Shown: positions 1-8,432, counted from the first letter of the stretch. The stretch is 64,000 nt of DNA from Fusibacter sp. 3D3 (GCF_001748365.1 NZ_BDHH01000005.1:104293-168292); one strand, 5' to 3'. The notes: a model not told the origin generated them from the sequence alone. Translations and numbers: made by a program.

Positions 1-545
1 TGAAAGAGCTTTTTGTGTCATCTGATGGCATATCAGCAGAGTACCCTAGATATTATAGAAAATCACTCGACAAGCTTAAGCGTGAACAAAGAAAGCTATC
101 CTTGTGTCAAAAAGGAAGTAAAAATCGTAACAAGCAAAGGATAAAAGTAGCAAAAATTCATGAGAAAGTGACCAACCAACGTAAGGATTTTTTACACAAG
201 CAGTCAAAGCAGATAACCAATGCTGTTGATGCTGTGTGTATTGAAGATTTGAACATGAAGGGGATGTCACAAGCGTTGAATTTTGGTAAAAGTGTTATGG
301 ATAATGGGTTTGGGATGTTCGTGTCTATGCTTGATTACAAGTTGATGGAACAAGGTAAACAACTGATTAAAATCGACAAGTGGTTTCCAAGTTCCAAAAT
401 GTGTAGCGAGTGTGGAAAAGTAAAAAATACCCTTTTGCTTTCAGAGCGCACATATCATTGCGAAGATTGCGGAATGACAATGGACAGGGATTACAATGCA
501 AGTATAAATATCAAAAATGAAGGTATGCGCATATTATTAGCGTAA
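1..545 (+). CDS. tnpB: TnpB (IS200/IS605 family) RNA-guided nuclease, 3' part
   Basis: This is the C-terminal part of a TnpB/OrfB protein; the frame is open to base 1, so the true start lies outside the window. The GTG at 15 is only the first in-frame start-like codon. Visible parts are the second RuvC segment with its catalytic Glu (VCIEDLNMKGM), a zinc ribbon with two CxxC pairs (CSECGK, CEDCGM), and the third RuvC segment with catalytic Asp (DRDYNASINI). The first RuvC Asp must lie upstream. TnpB proteins are transposon-encoded nucleases guided by an RNA read from the element's right end. The retained half looks intact, with no frameshift. No TnpA transposase is visible in the window, so the autonomy of the element cannot be judged. 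Confidence 0.9.
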   Translation, partial: KELFVSSDGISAEYPRYYRKSLDKLKREQRKLSLCQKGSKNRNKQRIKVAKIHEKVTNQRKDFLHKQSKQITNAVDAVCIEDLNMKGMSQALNFGKSVMDNGFGMFVSMLDYKLMEQGKQLIKIDKWFPSSKMCSECGKVKNTLLLSERTYHCEDCGMTMDRDYNASINIKNEGMRILLA

Positions 546-652
546 ACGAACTTCTAGAACCGTGGGACGCACGGGGATAGCTCGCTTATGCTGTAGCCGT
601 TAGGCTACTCGAACGAGAAGCCCCCACTTCTTAAGTGGTGGGAGTATGTCAC
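546..652 (+). mobile_element. IS200/IS605-type right end (putative omega-RNA region)
   Basis: This segment follows the tnpB stop codon. It holds a 6-bp hairpin with a GTTA loop (GTAGCC/GGCTAC at about 594-609) and then a terminal hairpin CCCCCACTT-AAGTGGTGGG (621-642), ending near TCAC (649-652). IS605-type elements have a subterminal hairpin at the right end, and the guide RNA of TnpB is transcribed across the end of tnpB into it. The boundary at TCAC is inferred from the hairpin-to-end distance usual in this family; the left end lies outside the window. The end overlaps the start codon of the following Nudix gene. Confidence 0.7.
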
Positions 653-1035
653 TGTATGTGGTTATTGTCTCTAGATACAATAACCAATGGCTTTATGTTA
701 AACACAGAGATCGATCTACGTGGGAAATCCCTGGCGGACATATAGAAGCTGGTGAGTCACCAGATGACGCGGCTAAAAGAGAACTTATGGAAGAGAGTAC
801 AGCAGATCAATTCACACTTGTTCCCATAAGTGATTACAGTGTTACACGAGAGGGCACCAAGAGTTATGGCTGGCTGTATTATGCTGAAATTGAACATCTG
901 AAATTAAATTTTGATTATGAAATTGAGTGTTTTAAGTGTTTTGATACATTACCAGAGGCATTAACCTATCCAGAAATACAACCTCATTTGTGGGCATATG
1001 TTACAGAACAATTGAAAATAGTGGAAAGCAATTGA
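646..1035 (+). CDS. Nudix hydrolase
   Basis: A 129-residue protein made of one Nudix domain. The Nudix box runs from GGHIEAGE through RELMEE and fits Gx5Ex7REUxEE; the usual Gly after EE is Thr here. Such enzymes hydrolyse nucleoside diphosphates linked to another group, using Mg2+ held by the box glutamates; the substrate cannot be read from sequence. The ATG at 646 lies within the right end of the upstream tnpB element, so the original 5' end may have been replaced on insertion. The N-terminus still aligns sensibly with small Nudix proteins, so little coding sequence seems lost. The next gene begins 26 bases after its stop codon. Confidence 0.85.
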   Translation: MSLYVVIVSRYNNQWLYVKHRDRSTWEIPGGHIEAGESPDDAAKRELMEESTADQFTLVPISDYSVTREGTKSYGWLYYAEIEHLKLNFDYEIECFKCFDTLPEALTYPEIQPHLWAYVTEQLKIVESN

Positions 1036-1061
1036 TAAAGAAAGGCTTAAAAGGTACTCTG

Positions 1062-1646
1062 ATGAGAAATAAAAAAAGCGCATGGGAAGAGCTCAGTAAA
1101 AAAAGAAACGGCACTTATGGAAAATCAACTTTTACAAAACATGAAAACGTCATTTTTCAATATAAAAATACAAGTATTGTACTGGATCGATATACGACTA
1201 TGGTGGGGTCTACACCAATAATGAATACACGGATCAGAAGTATTTTTAAGAATCCAACTAGATTGAGTTTTAAACTTTATCATGAAGGTTTTTTCAGTAG
1301 TTTGAGTAAAATGTTAGGCATGCAAGATATTTTAATTGGAGATGATGAATTTGATCAACGCTTTGTGGTTAAAAGCAATGATGAAATAAAGATAAGGCAG
1401 TTGTTAAGCGATTATAAATTAAAACAACTTCTATTTTTTGGAAAGCCAATTACCCTTGAAATTAAACTAAAAGATAAATGTCTAAACAGTAAAGATGAAA
1501 GTATTCTTCTTTATCAAGCCACAGGGGTGATCAAAGATATCGATACGCTTGAGAATATTTTGAATATCTTTGAGAGATTCATCGATCATATGATTGAAAT
1601 TGGACTTTCAAATGAATCGCAAATCAATTCGGTTCTTAAACCTTAA
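1062..1646 (+). CDS. Conserved hypothetical protein
   Basis: A 194-residue soluble protein with no signal peptide or membrane segment. The ATG at 1062 is preferred because the frame upstream of it overlaps the Nudix gene and has no ribosome binding site. It opens with a Trp-Glu-Glu-Leu stretch, has a central segment with GMQDI and EFDQRFVVK, and ends with a helix-rich tail. I recall similar uncharacterised Firmicute proteins with the order W-E-E, TYT, GMQD, F-D-F-x-KxND, but cannot assign a function or family name. It may be co-transcribed with the Nudix gene upstream. Confidence 0.6.
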   Translation: MRNKKSAWEELSKKRNGTYGKSTFTKHENVIFQYKNTSIVLDRYTTMVGSTPIMNTRIRSIFKNPTRLSFKLYHEGFFSSLSKMLGMQDILIGDDEFDQRFVVKSNDEIKIRQLLSDYKLKQLLFFGKPITLEIKLKDKCLNSKDESILLYQATGVIKDIDTLENILNIFERFIDHMIEIGLSNESQINSVLKP

Positions 1647-1729
1647 ATGCGATTTGAATCGTGTAAATCAGAAATTGCAAGTAGAAATCACCTTTGAAAT
1701 AAGATACTTGAGAAGAAGGAGATCGACAA

Positions 1730-2479
1730 TTGTTAAAATCAAAAGAACAATATCTTCGTGAAGTTTATAAAAACAAAAGTGATGTAACTGGAAGAAATGA
1801 ATATCCCTATAACTTGCCAGCAGTTGAGAGCTTAAATACTATTGAATTTCATCCGAATGTCACTTTTCTAATTGGTGAAAACGGTAGTGGGAAATCAACT
1901 ATACTGGAAGCTATTGCAGTTGCATTTGGATATAATCCTGAAGGTGGCACTAAGAATTTTAATTTTGCCACTGAAAATTCTCATTCTCCTTTGTTTAATG
2001 AAATTCGACTTGTAAAAAGCGCCAAATCTCCTAAAGATGGCTTTTTTCTGAGAGCAGAAAGTTTCTATAATGTTGCATCCTATATTGATGAATTAGATCG
2101 AGATTACGGTAATGCGTCTAAATTAATTCAATCCTATGGAGGGAAATCTTTACATCAACAATCTCATGGTGAGTCATTTCTAACCTTATTTATGAACAGA
2201 CTAAGCGGCAAAGGACTCTATATCTTAGATGAACCTGAGGCGGCACTTTCACCAAATCGGCAAATGGCTTTACTTTCAAGAATGCATGATTTGGTTCTGG
2301 AAGATTCACAATTTATAATTGCCACGCACTCGCCAATTTTAATGGCGTATCCCAATGCGTGTATATATTCTGTTGATCAGAATTACGATTGTGTTAAATA
2401 TGAAGATACAGAGCATTATAATGTTACAAAGCAATTTTTAAACAATACGGAGCGCATGCTTAAAATTTTAATGACTTAA
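1730..2479 (+). CDS. AAA/ABC-type ATPase (SMC-like predicted ATPase)
   Basis: A 249-residue cytosolic P-loop ATPase. Walker A is GENGSGKST at residues 49-57. A signature-like SHGES follows at about residue 145, and Walker B is LYILDEPEAALSP, followed by the ATHSP switch histidine. This order matches stand-alone predicted ATPases of the COG3910/AAA_21 type, not transporter subunits, and no permease is adjacent. The start is a TTG at 1730 with AGAAGGAGA about 8 bases upstream; no ATG fits as well. The role is unknown. Such ATPases sometimes pair with a nuclease, but the neighbours here do not suggest that. Confidence 0.8.
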   Translation: MLKSKEQYLREVYKNKSDVTGRNEYPYNLPAVESLNTIEFHPNVTFLIGENGSGKSTILEAIAVAFGYNPEGGTKNFNFATENSHSPLFNEIRLVKSAKSPKDGFFLRAESFYNVASYIDELDRDYGNASKLIQSYGGKSLHQQSHGESFLTLFMNRLSGKGLYILDEPEAALSPNRQMALLSRMHDLVLEDSQFIIATHSPILMAYPNACIYSVDQNYDCVKYEDTEHYNVTKQFLNNTERMLKILMT

Positions 2480-2545
2480 TTGTGAGCATTAGTCCGTTAT
2501 ATCTAAAAATCGTTTAGAGTAAAATCGTTAAAGCTGGAGGACAAA

Positions 2546-4153
2546 ATGCTGTTAGAATGTTTGATAAAACAAAATTCACCTGATGATTTGGTTCTTGAAG
2601 GTCATCGTATAAGATTACGCGCGTTAAAAAAAGAAGATATTAGTGCCCTGTATGAGATTCGGCATTCGAGGGAGATTTCTAAATATATCGATCGTAAGAT
2701 TGATGAAACCTATGAAGAGACAGAACAATTTATAGATAAGATCATAGCGGGATATGAAGATCATCAATGGTATTTTTGGGGTATCGAACTCAAAGAGACA
2801 AAAGCAATTATTGGGACTTTATGTCTATGGAATATTAACTATGATGCGAATAAAGGTGAGCTTGGTTATGAGATTATCGAATCTAATCAAAAGAACGGTT
2901 ATATGCATGAGGGCCTTAAACTTGTTTTGAACTTTGCATTTAAAGTATTGATGCTCTCCACCGTTGAAAGCATTATTCATGCTCAAAACAAAGCATCTAT
3001 TAAGAGTGTGGAGCGTTATAATTTCAGTCTGATGGGTGTCATCTCTGATAAGAAACAAGTCATATACAGTCTGAACCGACTTTTGTTTTTATCCGATTAC
3101 CCAAATAGAGCACATGAAATAGGTCTGAAAATAGGTTCGCTTAAGAGAGGCGCTCTCAATAAAATCACAGATGTAGCGGGTATTCGTGTGGGACATTCTA
3201 CGATTCAAAGTGGTGCCTCTCAAACGGGTGTAACCGTTATTTTGCCGTCGGCAGAGGATATGTTTAAACATAAAATGATAGCTGCATCACATGTGATTAA
3301 TGGCTTTGGAAAGACAACTGGCTTAATACAAGTGGATGAGCTGGGAACCTTAGAAACACCTATAGCATTGACCAATACACTAGCAGTGGGGCGTGTTCAA
3401 GATGCTTTGATAGATTATATGCTTGCATCGAGTGAATCTGAAATTAAATCGATAAATCCAATTGTGGGTGAATGCAACGACAGTTATCTCAATGATATTA
3501 CACATAAATCTGTTCAAGCTTACCATGTACTTGATGCTATCAAGAATGCTGAAATTGACTTTTCAGAGGGCGCTATAGGTGCAGGCAGAGGGATGTCTTG
3601 TCATCAATTGAAAGGCGGCATTGGCTCATCATCAAGATGCTTCAGCATTGGCAAGGCGCAGTATACACTTGGCGTCTTGGTATTATCGAATCATGGCATA
3701 TTAACAGATTTAATCGTAGACCATAATCAAATTGGAAGTTGCATCGACTCTTTGAGACGAGCGGCTATTAATGAAGAGGCTGTGGATAAAGGATCGTGTA
3801 TGATTATTGTTGCCACAGATTTACCGGTATCTGACAGGCAACTTAAACGTATTTGTAAACGTGCGGTTAGTGGACTTGCAAGACTGGGTTCTTATATCGG
3901 ACATGGCAGTGGTGAGATCGTCATTGGTTTTTCCACCGCAAATAGAATTGGGATAACAACAGCTTCAGAGCTCATGTCATACACCTTTATTCAGGAAAAT
4001 CAAATGGATATTGCTTTTAGAGCTGTCATTGAGTCTACGGAAGAAGCCGTATTAAATTCAATGTTGACAGCAGAATCTGTTGAAGGCGTAAATGGAAATA
4101 AGAGAGAGAGTTTTCAAACATATGCTTCTCTGTTGAGCCAATCCGCAGTCTGA
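2546..4153 (+). CDS. GNAT acetyltransferase / S58 (DmpA-type) aminopeptidase fusion
   Basis: A 535-residue protein with two domains in one uninterrupted frame. Residues about 15-175 look like a RimJ/RimL-type GNAT N-acetyltransferase, with GELGYEI and an acetyl-CoA loop around QKNGYMHEG. Residues about 195-525 are a complete peptidase family S58 domain (L-aminopeptidase D-esterase / beta-peptidyl aminopeptidase): KRGALNKITDV, GMSCHQLKGGIGSSSR, and the self-cleavage site with Gly416-Ser417 before MIIVATDLP. In S58 enzymes this Ser becomes the N-terminal nucleophile of the beta subunit, so maturation would leave the GNAT domain on the alpha chain. S58 proteins are usually about 320-380 residues and stand alone. 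The start has a GGAGG 7 bases upstream. Confidence 0.85.
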   Translation: MLLECLIKQNSPDDLVLEGHRIRLRALKKEDISALYEIRHSREISKYIDRKIDETYEETEQFIDKIIAGYEDHQWYFWGIELKETKAIIGTLCLWNINYDANKGELGYEIIESNQKNGYMHEGLKLVLNFAFKVLMLSTVESIIHAQNKASIKSVERYNFSLMGVISDKKQVIYSLNRLLFLSDYPNRAHEIGLKIGSLKRGALNKITDVAGIRVGHSTIQSGASQTGVTVILPSAEDMFKHKMIAASHVINGFGKTTGLIQVDELGTLETPIALTNTLAVGRVQDALIDYMLASSESEIKSINPIVGECNDSYLNDITHKSVQAYHVLDAIKNAEIDFSEGAIGAGRGMSCHQLKGGIGSSSRCFSIGKAQYTLGVLVLSNHGILTDLIVDHNQIGSCIDSLRRAAINEEAVDKGSCMIIVATDLPVSDRQLKRICKRAVSGLARLGSYIGHGSGEIVIGFSTANRIGITTASELMSYTFIQENQMDIAFRAVIESTEEAVLNSMLTAESVEGVNGNKRESFQTYASLLSQSAV

Positions 4154-4282
4154 GATTTGCTTGAAATGAAATATAATTTTGCCTAGAGAAATTCTTTTAA
4201 AAAAATAAAAAATGGTTGACATAATCGCAAATGGGTATTCATTGACTAAAGCTTTAATTTTTTTTGAAAGTGTGGTGATGTT

Positions 4283-4996
4283 ATGAAAATAGATTCGAAT
4301 TCGTTTAATCCAATGATTCAGGGCGCTCAAAATAAACCTGCAAACATTAGTATTGAACAGAAGATGACTTCTCAAATTAACGCATTAAATCAAGGATCTG
4401 AAAATGCTCAAACTGTGGTAGATGCTCTGAAAACAGCCGATGGTGCACTTCAATCTGTATCGGATCCGCTACAGGAAATCAAGCAGCTTGCAATTCAAGC
4501 CCAAAACGGGATATTGACAGTGGATGACAAGAATGCCATCCAATCTCAAATCGAAGGCCTAAAAAGTTCAATAAAGGATACCCTTAAGAACACGGAATTT
4601 AATACTATAAAATTATTGGGTCAAGATCGTAAACTTAATGTTCAAACAGGCAATCAAGGAACGTCTATGCAGCTTCAAAATACCAGTTTAGAAAGTTTGG
4701 GCATCTCAGATTTTAATGTAACTGGAGATTTTGATCTCAGTAAGATCGATCAAGCACTGGAAAAAGTGAGCGCTGCACGTTCTAAAATGGGCAGCAAAAC
4801 GACAGGATTAGAATCAACGGTTCGCTCTAATGATATAGCACAAGAGAATACAGTTGCTTCCAGAGCAAATCTTGAAGAGGATTTGCTGACTCAAATATCT
4901 GATTTTAAAAAGCAGGATTATTTAAAACAGTATCAGTTATCTACTCAAAAATTGCAAATGGAATCACAAAAGAGTAAACTCAACATTTTAGCTTAA
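4283..4996 (+). CDS. Short flagellin-like protein
   Basis: A 237-residue protein related to flagellin. The first helical domain is seen from QKMTSQINAL through NAQTVVDALKTADGAL and LQEIKQLAIQAQNG to TEFNTIKLL. The C-terminal domain carries ARSKMGS, LESTVRSND and ENTVASRA and ends in the usual coiled tail. The canonical first 40-50 residues of flagellin (MRINxN through LSSG) are missing or replaced by a short unrelated start. No variable D2/D3 region is present. No other flagellar gene lies in the window and no sigma-D-like promoter was recognised upstream. It could be a minor filament protein or a flagellin paralogue on its way out. Confidence 0.75.
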   Translation: MKIDSNSFNPMIQGAQNKPANISIEQKMTSQINALNQGSENAQTVVDALKTADGALQSVSDPLQEIKQLAIQAQNGILTVDDKNAIQSQIEGLKSSIKDTLKNTEFNTIKLLGQDRKLNVQTGNQGTSMQLQNTSLESLGISDFNVTGDFDLSKIDQALEKVSAARSKMGSKTTGLESTVRSNDIAQENTVASRANLEEDLLTQISDFKKQDYLKQYQLSTQKLQMESQKSKLNILA

Positions 4997-5036
4997 AAAG
5001 ACATCTGAAAGGCGTTTGCATCGTTTTGCGATCATT

Positions 5037-5085
5037 AGAATAGGATTCATCGAAATGAAATTCATTTCAGTGAATCCTATTTTTA
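5037..5085 (+). terminator. Intrinsic terminator after the flagellin-like gene
   Basis: An imperfect stem of about 20 bp (ATAGGATTCA...TGAATCCTAT) is followed by TTTTT on the + strand. It lies between two convergent genes. The minus-strand flank is not clearly U-rich, so it mainly serves the + strand gene. Confidence 0.75.
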
Positions 5086-5088
5086 GAT

Positions 5089-6771
5089 TTATTTTTCGTT
5101 GATGATTTGATTGTAATTGAATTCTGATAGAAAAGCTTGAATAATTTGAGTTTTGAGAATGGACATATCGATTATGCCATGGCACTGTTGATTGATACTG
5201 GTCACGGTGTGATTTTTGAGACCACAAGGGACAATTACATCAAAATCCTCAAGATGGGTGTTGACATTAAGGGCGAAGCCATGCATGGTGACGCCCTTTT
5301 TTACAGAAAGACCAAGTGCAAGAATTTTAGAATTACCAACAAAGACCCCTGAATTAATGGGATCTCTTTTAGCTGGAATATTATAATGATCCTGTAGCAA
5401 TTGGATAAAGAGTTGCTCTAATTTATAGACAAATTTCTTAACACTGCCTCCGTGATTTTTTTTGATGTTAAAAATAGTATAACCCACCAATTGGCCAGGC
5501 CCATGGTAAGTAACATCACCACCTCGACGCGTCTTTATAACTTGGAAACCAAGTGCATCAAGTTCTGCCTGAGGGATGAGTATGTTATTGTCATTCGCAT
5601 TTAAGCCTAGTGTTATAACTTTGGGATGCTCAAGCAGTAACAAATGATCATCGGAGCCATTCTGGACTTCAAGCAATAAATGCTCTTGAAGTGTGTATGC
5701 TTTTGTGTAATCCATTAAACCAAGATCATGTGTGTTCAAATTCATAGAAAATGCGTTAATTTTGTATTCAAATTTTGGGTGCTCACCAAATTTATAATTG
5801 AAAACAAGTTTGTTTTCTAGTAGTGTGGCAGGCGTCAATGTCTTTAAATTTATAGGCAGGGTTAAAGAACATGCATTGTACTCGATGACATGATGATCAA
5901 ATACTTGAATGGTTGTAAAAAGACTGATCCCATTAAAGCGTGTTTCGATAGGTCCCTTCAAATTGACTTCAATGTTGTGATAAATGTGATCATAGGTGCA
6001 ATTGTTTTGATTGAGCTCAATTAAACTGGCAACTTGTAAAAAAAAAGGTTTGGAAACCGTGTTTTCTAAAAAAAGTCGATCCATCTCTGCCCTTTTGTCG
6101 ACAAGATTAAGTGAAACGGATATATTTTGGGGAATAAGGATGCCGTTGGGGTGCATTTGCGGTACCAAGTTTCGCGTAATGGCAACTTGAGGTTCTTTTT
6201 GGAGGCCATTGAGCATCGTTTCAGTAATGATCATGTGTACAATTTGACTCGATTTTTTTTGGTACTGCGTTGCATCACATTGTATAATATCCTGAAAATA
6301 GGCTTCAATGTGGAAAGCGGCAATAATATTTCGAAAACATTGGATGCTTTCTTTATTAATTTCTAAACCAGTGACCTGAATTTCAGATGCTGTAAAAAGC
6401 GTGGTCAAGGGTGTGACCAATGTGCCAAAGGGACCAGTTCCCGCATATAAAATATGTATGGTCTCGTTTGGAAATTGATTTTGAAGTGCTTTGATGCCAT
6501 CCTGTATGCCCATTAAAAATAGCCTCGTTCGCATAAATTCTGTCATGCATCTGCCTGCCCAATAGGAGCCAATGGCTTTACCGCTATCCAAATAGATCGC
6601 TTCATTATGAGTGTGATCATTGACATCCAATTGACTTACTTTTTCAAACAAATCAAATAGAGTATCAGAGGCATCCTTCAACGCATTATACTGGAAGTGC
6701 TCACGGATCAATATAGACGTGTTTTCTCTCAAAATTTGATTCAGATTTTTTGGATTGTTCTCTAGATTCAT
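5089..6771 (-). CDS. lipB: SAM-dependent methyltransferase-like / octanoyltransferase LipB fusion
   Basis: A 560-residue protein. Residues 343-560 form a full-length LipB domain (lipoyl(octanoyl) transferase, which moves octanoate from acyl carrier protein to lipoyl domains). It shows RRGGDVTYHGPGQLVGY, the catalytic Lys482 in SKILALGLSVKKG and Cys516 in VPCG. Residues about 1-330 resemble a class I SAM-dependent methyltransferase: ILYAGTGPFGTL as glycine-rich motif I, then TGLEINKES as the acidic motif II. No ribosome binding site precedes the LipB Met343, so the two are translated as one chain. LipB alone is normally 210-230 residues. No lipA or lipoyl-dependent complex lies nearby. The substrate of the N-terminal domain is unknown. 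Confidence 0.85.
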   Translation of the reverse strand: MNLENNPKNLNQILRENTSILIREHFQYNALKDASDTLFDLFEKVSQLDVNDHTHNEAIYLDSGKAIGSYWAGRCMTEFMRTRLFLMGIQDGIKALQNQFPNETIHILYAGTGPFGTLVTPLTTLFTASEIQVTGLEINKESIQCFRNIIAAFHIEAYFQDIIQCDATQYQKKSSQIVHMIITETMLNGLQKEPQVAITRNLVPQMHPNGILIPQNISVSLNLVDKRAEMDRLFLENTVSKPFFLQVASLIELNQNNCTYDHIYHNIEVNLKGPIETRFNGISLFTTIQVFDHHVIEYNACSLTLPINLKTLTPATLLENKLVFNYKFGEHPKFEYKINAFSMNLNTHDLGLMDYTKAYTLQEHLLLEVQNGSDDHLLLLEHPKVITLGLNANDNNILIPQAELDALGFQVIKTRRGGDVTYHGPGQLVGYTIFNIKKNHGGSVKKFVYKLEQLFIQLLQDHYNIPAKRDPINSGVFVGNSKILALGLSVKKGVTMHGFALNVNTHLEDFDVIVPCGLKNHTVTSINQQCHGIIDMSILKTQIIQAFLSEFNYNQIINEK

Positions 6772-7031
6772 AATATCTGTATCCCCTTAGTGTTATATAA
6801 TACTTTAATCTTAACACTCTAGACAAATAAATAGAATAATAATATTCTAAGTTTTAACCTTTTTTTAATAGCTTTCAAATGCTTTATAAAGGGTATTAGA
6901 GTAGAATAGGAATCGGATCGGGATCAAAGGATCATAATGCAAATTTTTCTATTTCATCAAATCAGTATTTTAACAATGGAAATTTTGACATTGGCGGATT
7001 TACTTCGTGGTTACCTGCCTTTTCATTTGCC

Positions 7032-7598
7032 ATGGTAATGATTGTAATTGTAGTTGTCGTGCTGAGGGTCTTTTTAGGCTATATTCTTGAGGTTGGCGGG
7101 CGTAACTACTTCTTAAGAGGTACTGAACGTGAGGTTGCTTTTAAGGAAGTTGGCTTTGGATTTAACTCGGACTATTACCTGAACATTGTTGTAACCATGT
7201 TCATAAAAGACGTTTATAATTTTCTATGGCTTTTACTATTCATTATACCAGGTATTATAAAAGCTTATGCGTATTCAATGGTACCTTACATTTTGGCCGA
7301 CAATCCCAATATTGACAGTAATAGGGCTATTGAACTCAGTGTAGAAATGACAAATGGTCAAAAATGGGATATGTTTGTACTGGACTTATCCTTCTTGGGA
7401 TGGTATATATTAGGTTCTCTGCTGTTTGGCATCGGCACGTGGTTTGTCAATCCTTATGTGGATGCAACCAAAGCGCAACTTTATGCGTCCTTGAGATTGG
7501 GCGCTATTAAGCACAATTTATGCACGCCAGAAGAGCTTTGCTATGCATTGTCTAATGCTGAAGAAAGTGAACAGAATGACTGGTACGACGAATATTAA
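7032..7598 (+). CDS. DUF975 family membrane protein, 5'-eroded
   Basis: A 188-residue integral membrane protein matching the C-terminal two-thirds of DUF975: LLFIIPGIIKAYAYSMVPYIL, NPNIDSNRAIELS, MTNGQKWDMFVLDLSFLGW, then a GIGTWFVNPY segment. It has about four membrane segments. Family members are usually longer and begin with a cytoplasmic helix plus a first membrane segment. Here the coding frame can be read upstream to 6900 (a loop rich in Asn, Gly and Ser, then FTSWLPAFSFA), but a TAG at 6897 ends it and no ATG, GTG or TTG start lies between. The N-terminal part therefore appears lost by deletion or decay. Whether the remainder is expressed is unclear, as no ribosome binding site is obvious before 7032. 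Confidence 0.65.
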   Translation: MVMIVIVVVVLRVFLGYILEVGGRNYFLRGTEREVAFKEVGFGFNSDYYLNIVVTMFIKDVYNFLWLLLFIIPGIIKAYAYSMVPYILADNPNIDSNRAIELSVEMTNGQKWDMFVLDLSFLGWYILGSLLFGIGTWFVNPYVDATKAQLYASLRLGAIKHNLCTPEELCYALSNAEESEQNDWYDEY

Positions 7599-7619
7599 TG
7601 AGTCCATTGATGACACGAG

Positions 7620-7686
7620 AGCCATACACAATCTTTTGGAGGCAACATTTCTTTAAAGATTAAAGGTATGGCTTTTATTTTTTTTT
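7620..7686 (+). terminator. Intrinsic terminator after the DUF975 gene
   Basis: The stem AGCCATAC/GTATGGCT has an inner ATCTTT/AAAGAT pairing and is followed by a long T-rich tract (7674-7686). Confidence 0.7.
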
Positions 7687-7695
7687 GAATTAGCC

Positions 7696-7723
7696 TTGTA
7701 ATGCTATAAAGATATCGTATAAA
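7696..7723 (+). promoter_or_regulatory. Putative sigma-A promoter of the histidine phosphatase gene
   Basis: TTGTAA (7696-7701), a 16-base spacer, and TATAAA (7718-7723), about 90 bases before the start codon at 7812. Confidence 0.45.
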
Positions 7724-7811
7724 ATAGTAGAGATTACACGGTTTGAGTGAAAAAGTCTATTGCTGAACTTTTTTTCATCCTAACCATCAGATGAGATACG
7801 AGGAGGCTTAA

Positions 7812-8432
7812 ATGCTGGAAATTTATATGGCAAGGCATGGACAGACAGAATGGAATGTTCTTGGAAGAATGCAGGGGTGGCTAAATTCACCATTAACTGA
7901 AAAGGGTATTCAGAGTGCTTATTATCTGGGCAAAGAAATTGATGCGCTTGAGTTTGATGCCTATTATGCTTCACCTTCGGATCGTGCGCTTAAGACGCTT
8001 GAAATTGCAACGGATTATACAGCTCATATCATGTGCGATGATCGCTTAAAAGAAATTGGGCTCGGACCATGGCAAGGTATGTTTATCAAAGAGATAGAAG
8101 AAAAGTATCCAGATGCGTATAAGCAATATTATTATGAACCTGAAAAATTTGTGATAGAAGATGGCGAGAATTACTATATGCTCTATGAACGTGTCAATGC
8201 TTTCATAAAAGATTTACTAGAGCAACATTTTGAAATGAATCACGTTAAACGCGTGATGATTGTCACGCATGGGATTACATTGATGATGATGAAATTGATT
8301 TTTAATGGTGACCAAATTGAAAAGATCAAAGAGTATCATGTGGCCGGGAATGCAAAATTGCATATTTACAAATTTGATGGTTCAAATTTCAAATGTGTAC
8401 ATGAGCCGCAAATGGAGCACTTAAGTAGATGA
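7812..8432 (+). CDS. Histidine phosphatase family protein (phosphoglycerate mutase-like)
   Basis: A 206-residue cytosolic enzyme of the histidine phosphatase superfamily. The catalytic RHG motif is at the N-terminus (MARHGQTEWN, phospho-acceptor His9). The second arginine region is PSDRALKTLEIA, the acid residue lies in LKEIGLGPWQG, and the second catalytic His is in VMIVTHGITL. The short length and the GPWQG segment fit broad-specificity phosphatases (PhoE/GpmB-like, CobC-like) better than glycolytic mutases; the substrate cannot be set. GAGG precedes the ATG. The gene has its own likely promoter and stands between a terminator and the aminotransferase. Confidence 0.85.
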   Translation: MLEIYMARHGQTEWNVLGRMQGWLNSPLTEKGIQSAYYLGKEIDALEFDAYYASPSDRALKTLEIATDYTAHIMCDDRLKEIGLGPWQGMFIKEIEEKYPDAYKQYYYEPEKFVIEDGENYYMLYERVNAFIKDLLEQHFEMNHVKRVMIVTHGITLMMMKLIFNGDQIEKIKEYHVAGNAKLHIYKFDGSNFKCVHEPQMEHLSR

